Assembly: GCF_050947875.1 (NCBI RefSeq)
Contig: NC_134568.1
Span: forward strand, 200,494,043 to 200,558,042
Length of the DNA stretch: 64,000 nucleotides
DNA from: Dermacentor variabilis
Lineage: Eukaryota > Arthropoda > Arachnida > Ixodida > Ixodidae
Direction: 5' to 3'
The position numbers and the translations under genes are program-made. The notes beneath the pieces were generated by a model. It saw only the letters and a list, made by a program, of their open reading frames with translations, made no database searches and was not told the DNA's origin. Below are positions 9,972 through 20,548 of the stretch, in pieces (position 1 is the first letter of the stretch; every line of letters starts with the position of its first letter).

Positions 9972-10389
9972 CTAGTCCAAGGCTCCACTGAGTATGACCA
10001 CCCCGCGAGCTCGCTCTACTAGGCGCTTTTGGCCGTTCAAGCTTACGCTGGAAAGCATACTCTCCCACTGTTCCGCACTCGGGTTTTTAATTTTATAGAT
10101 AGTTGGGGACTCAATATTTTGACAGGCCCATGATATGTGGTATAGATCTGATTTCTCTCTGCACCATGGGCACTTAGCCTCATACTGTGTAGGGAAAATT
10201 TTATTGAGAAGGTTTAGATTCGGGAAAGCACCCGTCTGCAGTTGTCGCCATGCAACAGCATCCTCTCTGCTTAGATCCTTATCTGGGGGTGGGTACTTCA
10301 GTCTGACCCCTTTATAATAATTTAGGATATCTGAGTAGCCCATGGGTACTGACTCGGGTTCCTCAAGGCTGGATGTGTCGGACGCCCGG
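9972..10389 (-). pseudogene. LINE ORF2 C-terminal segment with zinc-finger motif
   Basis: Continuation of the RNase H-bearing LINE after the LTR insertion. The frame has AVAWRQLQTGAFPNLNLLNKI, then CPWCREKSDLYHISWAC (a C-x2-C-H-C zinc-binding pattern), then PSAEQWESMLSSV and a natural C-terminus at 9972. Reading is open from the insertion junction to the stop. The LTR element cuts it off from its own RT and RNase H, so it is a fragment and encodes no complete protein. Confidence 0.8.
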
Positions 10390-11027
10390 TGTTGCGTGCT
10401 CCAGGGTAGCGTACCGTACTGCTGCCGAGAAGTAGCGACGCCTGCCTATCGAAGCTAGACCGACATTACTTATTGGGTAGCGTGGCGTTGTCGGCGGGCT
10501 GCAGGCATCCGGTAGATGATGGCGACCAAGCAGGGGCGAGACGATTTGCTAGTGCGAAACTTGCACTGTTTATTCAAAGGTAGCTGAAAGAAAATAAGAA
10601 GAGCATGAAGTAAGAAGTATAAAGTATGAAGTCTCTCAAAGTACATTTCGGAGCCCCTTAAATAGGCTCTCTACAAGTGTGGGCGGGATCTTGCTTCCGT
10701 CGATGACACGTGACAGGCACGGAGAGAGGGCCCCTCCTCCTGCAATACCGAGCACGGGGAGGAGAAGTCGATCCTCTTTTCGACGAATCCGGGGAGAAGG
10801 TCGGGTGAATGACCTCTCCGGCGCCGTGGGGTCCGGCCAGTAGAGGGTAAGGGCATGACGTATCACCCACGGTGCCACGATCGCGAGAGGTGAAGGGGTT
10901 GAGGTAGCACCCACGGTGCCACGACCATGAAGAGGGTAAGGGGGGACGATCTGTCGCCCGTGGGCTCCGGCCCAGAGGTTAGGGTGAATGACCTGTCGCC
11001 ACGTAGTGTCAGACACCAACCCTAACA
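10390..11027 (-). repeat. 3' LTR of the minus-strand LTR element (638 bp)
   Basis: Begins TGTTGCGTGCTCC and ends CCCTAACA in plus-strand reading, giving TG...CA ends in both orientations. It matches 15120-15757 at constant offset with no length change. On the element's own strand it contains a TATTTAAG box (10658-10665) and an AATAAA signal (10569-10574). The left flank CCGG is repeated after the other LTR. Confidence 0.93.
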
Positions 11028-11564
11028 GCATCTCCGGCGGGGGAGCAAGATCCAGACGTGTAGGGGCCAGCAGCCGCTGTACGAGGGATCGGCGTTTCGG
11101 TATCAGGATTCCCCGTAGAGGTCACGAACCCTTCGTTCGTAGCAGATAGATTCCGGGGAGTGGTCATCCGTCCTCGTGGCGCTCTTGTGACTTTTCTCCT
11201 TGGTCCGGTCCGGTGAAATTGGTCTTTGCAAGCAGGTCTCGCAACTTTTCGTCTCCTGCGTCGGCAAGTAATCACCCCAGAACAGTGCCAGACCCACAAC
11301 CACAAAGCAGCGAGCACAAGGCCACTCTCCCCCAAGACACACCCGGCTTTTAACAAAAAAAGAAAACCCGCTACACCTTTCCCATTTCCTACGCGCGTCC
11401 TCCACCCCTTAACATTAAAAACAGCCATTTCTTGAAAGCGCTAAGACGTGGTTATTAAAATCAGCTAACAATCGGCTTCACTTCGGAAAAACATATGAAT
11501 GCACGAAAAAAATGCCACGGAAACCCGGATGAGCATGAGGCTTTCGATACTCTAGGGGCAACGA
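11028..11564 (-). other. 3' untranslated region of the LTR element
   Basis: About 540 bp between the end of RNase H similarity and the 3' LTR. No envelope-like frame is recognisable. The sequence next to the LTR, read on the element strand, is GCTCCCCCGCCGGAGATGC. This is a C/G-rich tract and does not form a clean polypurine tract. The intact relative has a similar C/G-rich stretch in the same position. Confidence 0.6.
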
Positions 11565-11695
11565 CCTGAACCGTCGGCATTGCCGCTAAGCTTACCCTTC
11601 TTGTAGCGAATATCGAAGCTGTACTGTTGAAGAGCCAAGCTCCAGCGCAAAAGACGACCGTTTTTCGTAGACATGGACTGCAGCCATGTGAGGGC

Positions 11696-14506
11696 TCAGT
11701 GGTCAGTCTCTATGGTGAATCTTGAGCCAGCGATATAGCAAGCTAGCTTCTGTACCGCCCAAACTACGCAGGCGCATTCCTTTTCTGATGCACTGTATGC
11801 TTCCTCACGAACTGAAAGCTTTCTACTGGCATACAGTACAGGATGTTCGTTCTCGTCATCTTTCTTTTGACAGAGCACCACCCCCATACCCCTGTCACTG
11901 GCATCACAATGAAGAATGAATGGCTTAGAGGAGTCGGGCGCGTTCAACACTGGCTGACTCGTTAGTGCGTTCTTCAGCATACTAAAAGCCTTTTCTTTTG
12001 CGTCATCCCACTTTACCGTTTGTTGTTCTGTTTTTCTGAGAGCATCCGTTAAAGGACTCGCAATCTCGGAATACCGCGGAATATATCTTTGGTAATAACC
12101 CGCCAAGCCAAGGAATGATCTGATGTACCGCTTGGTGCGTGGTTGCGGGAAGTTGTCTATCGCGGTCAGTTTAACCTCGGAAGGCCGACGATGGCCTTGC
12201 CCTATTACATGACCTAGATAAGCTACCTCCGCGCGCCCTAATTGGCATTTGGGAGCCTTAACAGTTAAGTTGGCCTCTCGTAGCCGACACAACACGGTTC
12301 GCATGTGTTGCATATGGTCCGCCCATGACGAAGAAAAGATAGCTATGTCATCGAGATAGGGAAGTGCAAAGTTCTCCATTCCTCGTAGCACCTGGTCCAT
12401 AAGGCTAGAGAAGCAATATGGCGCATTCTTCAATCCAAAACTCAGGACTTTCGGACGAAAGGTTCCCATCGGGGAAATAAACGCTGCAAGCCTGCTTGCC
12501 CTCTCGGTCAATGGAACCTGCCAATACCCTCTGACTAAATCGAGCGTAGAAATGAAATTAGCACTGCTCACTTTCTCAAGCCTTTCGTCGATATGCGGTA
12601 TTGGATAAGTCTGGTCCTTCGTGATTAAATTGAGCCTGCGGTAGTCGATACATGGCCGCGGCTCTTTTTCTGGGACCTCAACCAAGATAAGAGGTGAGGT
12701 ATAATCACTCTCTCCTGGCTCGATTACACCTAGCTCTAACATGTTGATTATTTCAGCGGTCATGACTTCACGTTGACGAGGCGAAACGCGATAAGCTTTC
12801 GAACGAACAGGGTCCGACGAGGTTAACTCGATATCGTGAACGATCGCAGTCGTCCTGCCCGGTGTGTCTGAAATTACGTCTTTAAATTCAAACACGAGTT
12901 CCCTCAGTTCGGCCCTCTGAATGGGATTCAACTCCGCCTGTTCTACTAACTTATCAATGGTCTCGTCAATGTTTTTTGTCTCCGTCACTGCTGGTAACTC
13001 TGGAAAGTCGACAGGCATTTCCTCAGGTTGGTTATTCAAAGAGGGTTTCACGATCATTCGCTTTTCCCCAACTTCAAAGCGTCGCGTGCGAACCGTCCTG
13101 TCATAGTAATGCTCAGCATTGTTTTGTGCTTTACGCATTTCCTGCTCGGCAATCATTGTGGCAGGGCTTATGTTTAACAACTTCCTCCTACATTCTGCCT
13201 CTCGCGACATTTCAGGATCCGCTGCTTTCCTGGTTTTTTCATTAGCTGGCGTACTTTCCGCCTCATCCCCTATAGGGCTATCCTGTTCAGTACTGGTTGA
13301 CGAATCAGCTGTCAAACCTGTTTTCTCCACCACTGGACATTCGTACACTGCCTTGGAACGAGTTAGGGCTTGCACTGTTCCCTCACTAAACCCGATTCCC
13401 GTGCGTCGTAGCAAATCCTCTGATTGGTTAGAAAACAAATATGGATACTGCGGCGGGAGATGTGCCCAGACGGCGGCTTCAAGGTCCAGTACTCCGAAAG
13501 GGCCTTCAATACGAATTTTGGCCACCGGGAGACAAACACTGGGGGCCTCTACGGCTTGCCTTATCGAAGCACATTCCCCCGTGAACTGGCCTGCCTCTAC
13601 GTACGACGGATGCATTACGTCCATTGCGGCTGCCGAGTCGCGAAGCACTCTACACGGTTTGCCGTTTACCACGAGGTCTCGAATGTACGGTTCGAGCAAG
13701 TTCAGATTCTCTGCATTACTACTTAGTGACATCAACACTAGTTTGGGATTTCTGCATCCCACGGAGATATGCCCCGTTTGCCGGCAGTTGTAGCAAACTA
13801 CTGGTTTCTTGGCCTCGAAAGCCTTTTTCTTTTGCTTTTCTGCCCTCTGTTCGGGTGACTCCTTTTCTCCTTCGCTGTGCTCGTCACTACTTTTCCCTGA
13901 ATCTGATCTTTCCTTTGTTTTATACCGACTCGATTTTGACCATCGTTTTGGCTTGTCGGGTCTGCATTTATTCATCTCCTCCTTAGGAGCTTCGCTGCCT
14001 TCGTCCGCACGGCGAGTTACGTACTCCTCAGCGAGATCGGCCGCTCTCGTAACAGTGTCTACGCCTGGCCTCTCCTGAACCCAATACTTGATGTTTACTG
14101 GCAGCCGGCGGTAGAACTGTTCTAAAGCAACGCACTGCATTGTCTTTTCGGCGTCGCCGAGTGCACCCTCTTCTCTGAGCCATTCCTTCAGGTTTACCTC
14201 CAAGGTGTATGCAAAATCTGAGTATGACTCACTGTTGGTCTTCTCGACTTCCCTGAATTTTCGCCTGAATGCTTCCGCTGGTAATCTATACTTTTTAAGC
14301 AGCTTCGTTTTGACTTCATCGAAGTCCTCTGCTTCTTCTTTCCCCATGCGGGCGATAATATCAGCTACCTCACGTGGCAGTAACGTAAGCAAGCGTTGCG
14401 GCCACGTGTTTCTCGCGAATTTTACCTTCTCACACGTGCGCTCAAACTGTAGCAGAAAAAGACCTATGTCCCCTCCTACTGCGTAGGATGCCATCAAGTC
14501 TGTCAT
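11696..14506 (-). pseudogene. Gag-Pol polyprotein lacking integrase: SCAN-like capsid, zinc knuckle, protease, RT, RNase H (936 aa)
   Basis: Residues about 1-170 are the capsid, with the SCAN-like block FRRKFREVEK ... LEQFYRRLPVNIKYWVQERP. The zinc knuckle is CYNCRQTGHISVGC. The protease-like part has VLRDSAAAMDVMHPSY, with DSA where DTG/DSG is usual. The sequence HYYDRTVRTRRFEVGE is the remnant of an integrase C-terminal region. RT follows at once: SDYTSPLILVEVPEKEPRPCID, STLDLVRGYWQV, FGLKNAPYCFS, LPYLDDIAIFS. RNase H has LHCDASDRGMGVVLC and ends at an in-frame stop after ETDH. Homologous sequence (GRLLRWSLALQQYS, NADG) continues past the stop to about 11565. The integrase loss keeps the frame. 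Confidence 0.9.
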
Positions 14507-14557
14507 TCTGCGCTCGCTTTCACGTGCCTCTGTGCTAGGTCTTTCGCTATTTTGTGC

Positions 14558-14839
14558 TTACAGAAGCTCAATCTCTAGGCGCTTCATTTCGAGGTCGCGC
14601 TCTTCCTTGGCCTCACGTGCTGCCCGTTCGCGCTCCTCTTTTTCCTCTAGGCGCTTACGCTCTTCTTTTTCCTCTCTTTCTTTAATGCCCTCTAGGCATT
14701 CCGTCAGTTCCTCGTCGTCTGCCCCGGTCGCTTCGATTGCCTCAATGATCTCCGGCTTTCTCTTTGATTCGGCAATTTGGAGGCCCAACTCTTTGGCCAA
14801 GCTCAACAATTCCGGCTTCTTTAGTGCCTTCAAGTTCAT
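14558..14839 (-). pseudogene. Gag N-terminus: SAP-like helix pair and long coiled coil, cut off by a stop
   Basis: Starts MNLKALKKPELLSLAKELGL and continues with ESKRKPEIIEAIEA, the same paired-helix N-terminus (SAP/LEM-like in appearance) as in the intact relative at 49521. A highly charged Glu/Arg/Lys coiled coil follows (EEKEERKRLEEKEERERAAR). An in-frame TAA follows EIELL. The same frame then continues through AQNSERPSTEARE into the ATG of the 936-residue frame at 14506. A single nonsense codon therefore separates this piece from the rest of Gag-Pol. Confidence 0.8.
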
Positions 14840-15095
14840 GGCTGCCCTTAGTGCTGCTAAACCTTCACTCTATACAACCTTGACGTACTTAAACTTCCGT
14901 CAACGGTTTAAAGAAAAATCACTGCAATGTACTTTCCAAAAAATACGTAAAAGCCAAGTGATATCTCAGTGAAGAAAAGCCGTGCACTCACCATATGCAG
15001 TCATGATCCAGACACCTTCCTTCCGAACGTTGTTGCCAGGACGAAGAGGCTACGATCTCGTAGTTGTCGTCGAAGTTGGGGTCTCCAGGATTCCG
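14840..15095 (-). other. 5' untranslated leader of the LTR element
   Basis: About 260 bp between the primer site and the gag ATG at 14839. No frame is recognised. The leader is shorter than in the plus-strand relative, and no tandem copies of the primer-site sequence are visible here. Confidence 0.55.
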
Positions 15096-15116
15096 TATCC
15101 CAATCGCTGCCAGCCA
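15096..15116 (-). promoter_or_regulatory. Primer binding site, tRNA-Leu-like
   Basis: Three bases inside the 5' LTR the minus strand reads TGGCTGGCAGCGATTGGGAT. It begins with TGG (complement of CCA) and resembles the complement of the 3' end of eukaryotic tRNA-Leu (TGGTGGCAGCGGTGGGATT, from memory), with a few differences. The element at 48.4 kb has TGGTTGGCAGCGGTGAGAT at the corresponding place, which supports the assignment. Confidence 0.65.
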
Positions 15117-15119
15117 GTT

Positions 15120-15757
15120 TGTTGCGTACTCCAGGGTAGCGTACCGTACTGCTGCCGAGAAGTAGCGACGCCTGCCTATCGAAGCTCGACCGACATTACT
15201 TATTGGGTAGCGTGGCGTTGCCGGCGGGCTGTAGGCATCCGGTAGATCTTGGCGACCAAGCAGGGGCGAGACGATTTGCTAGTGCGAAACTTGCACTGTT
15301 TATTCAAAGGTAGTTGAAAGAAAATAAGAAGAGCATGAAGTAAGAAGTATAAAGTATGAAGTCTCTCAAAGTACATTTCGGAGCCCCTTAAATAGGCTCT
15401 CTACAAGTGTGGGCAGGATCTTGCTTCCGTCGATGACACGTGACAGGCACGGAGAGAGGGCCCCTCCTCCTGCAATACCGAGCACGGGGAGGAGAAGTCG
15501 ATCCTCTTTTCGACGAATCCGGGGAGAAGGTCGGGTGAATGACCTCTCCGGCGCCGTGGGGTCCGGCCAGTAGAGGGTAAGGGCATGACGTATCACCCAC
15601 GATGCCACGACCACGAGAGGTGAAGGGGATGAGGTAGCACCCACGGTGCCACGACCATGTAGAGGGTAAGGGGGGACGATCTGTCGCCCGTGGGCTCCGG
15701 CCCAGAGGGTAGGGTGAATGACCTGTCGCCACGTGGTGTCAGACGCCAACCCTAACA
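15120..15757 (-). repeat. 5' LTR of the minus-strand LTR element (638 bp)
   Basis: Partner of 10390-11027. As the upstream LTR on the minus strand it would drive transcription of the element: TATTTAAG at about 15388-15395 and AATAAA at about 15299-15304 on that strand. It ends against the LINE RNase H sequence after the 4-bp duplication CCGG. Confidence 0.93.
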
Positions 15758-15761
15758 CCGG

Positions 15762-16216
15762 TTGGTATGCCCTTGAGCTATCCTATCCGCCTCTTGGTTC
15801 CCTGTTATGCCAGTGTGCTCTGGTACCCAGATTATGGTATGCTGAACTTTGTTTCCCGGGTCGCATGAGCAGAGTATGTGGCGTGCTCTGCGCCCAATTC
15901 TGCCGTTTGTATAATTACGGCATGCTGCTTGAGAGTCTGTTATTATTGTTAGGGACCTGCCAGATCGATAGCCCTCCAGTGCTGCCAGAGCCACAGCTGC
16001 CTCTTCGGCCTCGACTACCGTGCAGTCGTGTAGTGATGCGCTGGTGATCTCCTTGAGGTCCGAATTAACCACCGACGCAACTGCTCTGCTGTTTTGTCTT
16101 CCGTCTTTGACGAACGTTGCCGCGTCCGTATACCTTGTGTTGTCCTTGTTCGCCAAGGTTCTCTGCACGTACTCCGCTCTTGCTTCTCTACGCGCCTTGT
16201 GCAGGTTCCGGTCCAT
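15762..16216 (-). pseudogene. LINE ORF2 RNase H domain, interrupted
   Basis: RNase H domain of the same LINE. Motifs in order are NTRYTDAATFVKD (first aspartate), VEAEEAAVALAAL (glutamate), LTIITDSQAACRNY (second aspartate) and IIWVPEHTGITGNQEADRIAQ (histidine/aspartate block). All catalytic positions expected for LINE RNase H are present. The frame is interrupted by the LTR element directly after HTNR and resumes at 10389. Upstream, KYRSTLRVASISKIMDRNLH leads back towards the RT thumb, but the element is truncated soon after. Confidence 0.85.
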
Positions 16217-16504
16217 AATCTTGGATATCGATGCGACTCGCAGTGTACTGCGATACTTGTCCGGAATGGCCCTGGGACTGCATGATACCTTCAGTGAACT
16301 AAGAGAAGCACTACTATGCTCTCAGGCACGTAGGTTGATGCAGACACCCACGGGAAGGGTGCTCCTGCGAAGATACGGCGGCGGCAACATGATCCTAGAG
16401 TATCTTTACAGAGGACGGTGTGTGATGCATGTTGCGACGTGAGCAAGCAAGGGTGCGGTTAGCATCATTTGTGACTTCAGTTATGTGAGACGACCATGTA
16501 AATA

Positions 16505-17400
16505 GGCATACACCAAGAAATTTATTTGAGTGTAAGGAAGATATTTGGCAACCGTAAATTGGTGTAACATGTTGTTGAATACGAGGAGGGACAGTGGAAG
16601 GAAATTAGCGCAGTTTTGTTTGTGTTGAGGGACGTCAACCAGATGTTGGCATCATTCTTTTTTTGCATCAGTTTGGTAGAGTCAAGACCGTTATTGATGC
16701 TGCGGTAAATAACACAGTCGTCGGCGAATAAACGAATGTTAGAGGAGATGTTATTGGGAAGCTCGCTTATATAAATTAGGAAAAGTAAGGGACCCAGAAC
16801 CGTGCCCTGGGGCATGCGACAACCGGTGTGTTACGAGATGCACGGTTGTTAGCCCCCACAACTGTTGAGGATTACTGAGGAAGTGACGCACCTAATTTAG
16901 GACATTGGGTTTAAGTTTTAAATGCGAGAGTTTCAGTAGAAGGTGCTGGTGAGCAACTTTGTCAAAAGCTTTCTCAATATCTAACAAGAGTGCGTTGACG
17001 GGTGCATAACATCTAGGCTGGAGCTGATATCGTTAATGAACAGGGATGGCTTGGCAAAACACGAGTGATGCTTTAGGAAGCCACATTGGCAGGGGGAAAA
17101 ACAATTTGATAGGAATTTAGGAATTTCATGATGTGGGAATAAATTATGGGCTCCATTATTTCTGAAGGGACACTTGTAATGGATATAGGTCGGCAGTTTT
17201 TTCGCGATGATTTGGGTTCGTTTTTATGCATAGGGATTATTTTTCCAACCTTCCAGTCATGAGGTACAATGCCGGTCGCGAGGGATTGTTGGAAAACGTG
17301 CGATAAAGAAGCACCGGAAATGTATTCTTTATCTTTAAGATCTTTGCATTGATGCTGTCGATTTCAACTGAGGATGTTAGTTGCAGACGCTCAATTATTT
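16505..17400 (-). mobile_element. CR1/L2-like LINE reverse transcriptase fragment
   Basis: The minus strand reads DIEKAFDKVAHQHLLLKLSHL (RT motif A region, near 16960) and, at 16522-16815, PQGTVLGPLLFLIYISELP and IRLFADDCVIYRSINN, with an intact FADD catalytic motif. The end is degenerate. Several frames are needed to read the whole, and both ends of the ORF2 protein are missing. It abuts the RNase H-bearing LINE at about 16450-16500. Confidence 0.75.
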
Positions 17401-18547
17401 TTATTTATGGTGTCCTGCCCTATGAAACAAGTACCAAATTTCTATTGGATGCAATAATCTCAATGCAAACCTGAACACAAAGAAAACCTGGACACTAGCA
17501 AATAATTTAATGGGCAGGTCGAAACATGCGACCATTGAAGATAGGATAAGAATGAGCTTATTTTTGAATGCTGCTGGGAAGCAAAGGGAAGAAAAGAGCG
17601 ATACGAGATCTGAGACCGAGAAATATACGAGACCAAACGTACTATCTTGATTTTTTTGAGCGCGAACACGAGAGCGCGTGGCCTTCATAGAGTCACTGCA
17701 TATGGCTCCCAAAGGACCTTTGACAGCACATGCAGGAACTCGAGGCCTTCAGTACTACGAGCGCAGTCTAGCGGCACCGCAGAAGCGTTGTGCGCATGTG
17801 TGACGAGGGTAGGCTTCCTTGGCACGCATCAAACCATCGGAGCGCTCGCACGTCATCGGCTTAGGCACTTTTCAGTCCATCCGTGCTCGTCCCAGCTAAC
17901 TTAGGCCACACTACGCAGCTGCAAGATCAAATGGTGTGTTTGTCAACCTTCTGGTTTGGGCTTAATACCATGGAGTATAATTTTCTCTATCATTCCTGCT
18001 TGAAAATTTCTCCGTGATGCTATTTTAAAAAGAGAGGGAGAAGACAGCGTGCGCGAAAGAAGCCACTGACTATTTTCTTCATATAGTTCATACTTGACTA
18101 TACATATAATTTAGGTACAGTTAGAAACTAAACAGCTGCTAGCTGAGATTAGCCACTGCTTGCATCGGGATACTCAGTGGAACATTCTTCGGCGGGAACC
18201 ATTTCTGCCATTCTACACGGGAGTAAATTGTAGACAACAGACACGAAGTTTATGTCTCATCTCGCATTTCTTGACTCTTCGCAAACAAATGCTCATCGCT
18301 TGTCTGCAGTGGTAGAACGAATTGACGTTTCCCCACTGCTCCTGTCCTGCTCCCCGTTATACATTTTCCAGAGGCTCTAATAGTTTGTTTGTCGGCCGCA
18401 CGTAACAACGCCGCGTAGCAGACGACGAGCGCGATGACGGGACGTCATGCGCGCGAAGTGATAATTTCTTCATGCTGCACCCATTGAGCATGCGCAGAAC
18501 TTTTGCACGCTACCGTTAGACGGCGCTGATAGTACCAAATGACACAT
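17401..18547. other. No recognised gene
   Basis: Unclassified sequence of about 1.1 kb. A 103-residue minus-strand frame at 17401-17712 and an 85-residue plus-strand frame at 17647-17904 overlap each other and show no family motif. Confidence 0.45.
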
Positions 18548-19114
18548 AGAGTTTCATAGAATAATTACTGGAGGGAACTCTGGCGCTGCGATCGTCCAAC
18601 AACCATGGGCATGATGGGAAGTACACGGATTCGTCTGATATTTGTACTTGTGGTTTCAAACGTTCTTGCGGCTTTGGTTATTCCGTTTTATCTGTCTTCA
18701 GTGTCCGAACATGCACAATCGCTACTAATTGCAGCGACTCAACCTGTCGAGGTGGCCAAATCGAAACGCTCCAAGCGTCTCAACACGCTGGCTTGCCTGC
18801 AAGAAATTCACAATGGCGTTCTATGCCGCTTGTCGATGCATGCGTCCGTGGCGTAATGGTTTCAATATATGGCGTCTGTGCTAGAGGTCCTGTGTTGAAA
18901 TATTTCCGTCAAACATTTTGAATAAAGTTTAGTTGTTTATTACAGAGTGCTTTGTTGAAAATGACGAATTTACAAAGTCGTGGAGCCGTTTGAAGTAAGA
19001 AGGACGAAGTTTAGGCAAATCCAAGTACTTCTCACGCTGGCTGAACCACCCCGTTTCCAGCTCCCGTAGATACTATCGCCAGGGCTCCCACTAGTAATTA
19101 TTGCATGAAACTCT
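18548..19114. mobile_element. Short terminal-inverted-repeat element (about 570 bp) with a tRNA-like segment
   Basis: The left end AGAGTTTCATAGAATAATTA and the reverse complement of the right end AGAGTTTCATGCAATAATTA match, and similarity continues for about 40 bp (CTCTGGCGCT against CCCTGGCGAT). This fits a MITE-like element. Inside, at about 18843-18905, TCCGTGGCGTAATGGTTTC looks like a pol III A box and TGTGTTGAAATA like a decayed B box. The interior may therefore come from a tRNA or SINE. No transposase is encoded. No clear target duplication was seen. Confidence 0.65.
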
Positions 19115-19556
19115 GTGGAATGACGCGCGTTCCCGTGTTCACGCTCAAAAAGATCAAGCTAGTACGTGCGCAAACTCGGCCTATCTACCGGACATGTCAG
19201 AAGACCTATGGAATATAATCAGCACCATGAAACTATGAAAGCCTACTGGCTATGGCAAAATCCGTATTCGCGATCTTTACTACAACTTAACTGATCCGAA
19301 AAATGTTCATACGGCAGAGATACCAAAAGGAATGAACATTTCATTTGTTAGGCAAATTTTCAAAAAACGGCAAGAAAAGTGAATGTGGGAATTATAGGCT
19401 GATAGCAATATAATATGAGCACTTGCAGACATGGAAAAACACGTATACATATAGCGTGAAATGTACTGTCACTTTGGGAAAAATAACGTTAAATAGTCCT
19501 GTACAGTTAGGGTTTACAAATAACAAAAAACGCTATTTGTTTTCTGGAGGAGTTTA

Positions 19557-20548
19557 CTGGGGCCGTATAACGTAAAACTATTCCAATATGTTTTTATTCC
19601 AATCTCATGAAGTCAATTTTGCATAACCGCCGACGCAAGCATCGGGCGGTCACCCGCAGGGTTGTCTGAACAAACCAATCAAATGCTCCCCTCGTTCATA
19701 GGAGGTCACTTTTGTTTGCTTGAAAACCGAATAACATTTCCTGCACTGAGCGGCTTGTCTTATCTAATTGGCTCACAAGAGGCGAGGAGCATGCTCAAGT
19801 GGAAAGGGATTCAATGGGGCCGAGCCACTGCAGTGAATATCGATAATCGGATGAAGAGGGTGGTGCCGGCGTCTGCGATTGGTCCGCTTTCTCTTACTTA
19901 GCTTGCGGTGGCTCATCGACAATCGCGGCGGCATGTAACGGAAGCTTAAAAATGACGCTAAAACGGATTTTCAGCAAAGAAGAGTTGCCAGAACGAGGTC
20001 GTAAACGTGCCAAAAGCTTTTGAAAACGTTACACAACCACGCAAGAAGTTTTATTACACGCAAATAAACCCATGCTCTCCGGCAGGGGCGAGTAGCCAAT
20101 GCCGGTGTGAACGGCGGCAGCCATCTTTTATTCCTTTTGGAACGGGGTAGCCTGCGGCTATTCAGAAGAAAATTCAGTTTTGTTCGGTATATTAATGCAT
20201 CTTTAACGCGTACGCGTCACTTTGATGCGGTAAGCTTTTGCGGTTTTGTGACGTCGCGTGAGAGGCAGGTGAAGTGGGTGCAGCCCGAAAACTTTTTACC
20301 ACTAGCCGCGAGGGCTAATGGCGAAAAGGGTTCGAATCAGAAATAACTGTTTTTCTTTTTTCTTTCAAATCATGCATAATCAGTGTGTACGCATCATATC
20401 AGATGGGGAGCTATCGCGGTTTTCGTGACGTCGCGTGACAGACAGGTGAAGTGGAGGTGGTCCAAAATAGTTTTTGACCAATCGGGGTGGGCTGATTGCA
20501 GAATTGGAATAGAAAAGTTTGGAATAGTTTTACGTTATAGCGCCCCTG
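19557..20548. mobile_element. Terminal-inverted-repeat element (about 990 bp, MITE-like)
   Basis: The left end GGGGCCGTATAACGTAAAAC followed by TATTCCAA matches the reverse complement of the right end (GGGGCGCTATAACGTAAAAC, TATTCCAA). The inverted repeats are roughly 30 bp, with similarity reaching further inward through a second ATTCCAAT. There is no transposase coding sequence. Two internal stretches resemble each other (about 20222-20300 and 20408-20480: GCGGTTTT, GTGACGTCGCGTGA, CAGGTGAAGTGG), so the interior contains a partial duplication. It lies inside the plus-strand LINE remnant. Confidence 0.75.

Larger units (their letters stand above)
10390..15757 (-). mobile_element. LTR retrotransposon of the integrase-before-RT (Gmr1-like) type, integrase-deleted copy
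   Basis: Complete insertion of 5368 bp bounded by two 638-bp LTRs and the duplication CCGG (10386-10389 and 15758-15761). It has a tRNA-Leu-like primer site, one long gag-pol frame on the minus strand, and about 540 bp of non-coding 3' sequence. The protein is clearly related to the intact element at 48369-55237 and shares its unusual layout. Here the integrase core is gone, leaving only a short C-terminal integrase piece between protease and RT. The two LTRs differ at about 16 positions by hand count (about 2.5 percent), so this insertion is older than the 48-55 kb one. Confidence 0.93.
9862..16450 (-). mobile_element. RNase H-bearing LINE, 5'-truncated, split by an LTR retrotransposon
   Basis: The LINE occupies about 9862-10389 and 15762 to about 16450 on the minus strand. 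The 5.4 kb between is an LTR element with its own CCGG target site duplication. If the LTR element and one CCGG copy are left out, the RNase H frame runs without a break from ADRIAQGHTNR into ASDTSSLEEPES. This identifies both pieces as one insertion. The 3' end carries an AATAAATGTTTTCC tail like that of the copy at 5.4 kb. The 5' side is truncated near 16450, upstream of RNase H. Confidence 0.85.

Noticed and set aside
10636..11031. 131-codon minus-strand frame, also present at 15366-15758
   Set aside because: It coincides with the LTR sequence of the 10390-15757 element; open only because LTRs are GC-rich.
13119..13793. 224-codon plus-strand frame
   Set aside because: Antisense shadow of the gag-protease part of the minus-strand polyprotein.
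18605..18856. 83-codon plus-strand frame with a hydrophobic, signal-peptide-like start
   Set aside because: Lies wholly inside a TIR element that also contains a tRNA-like segment; no protein similarity.
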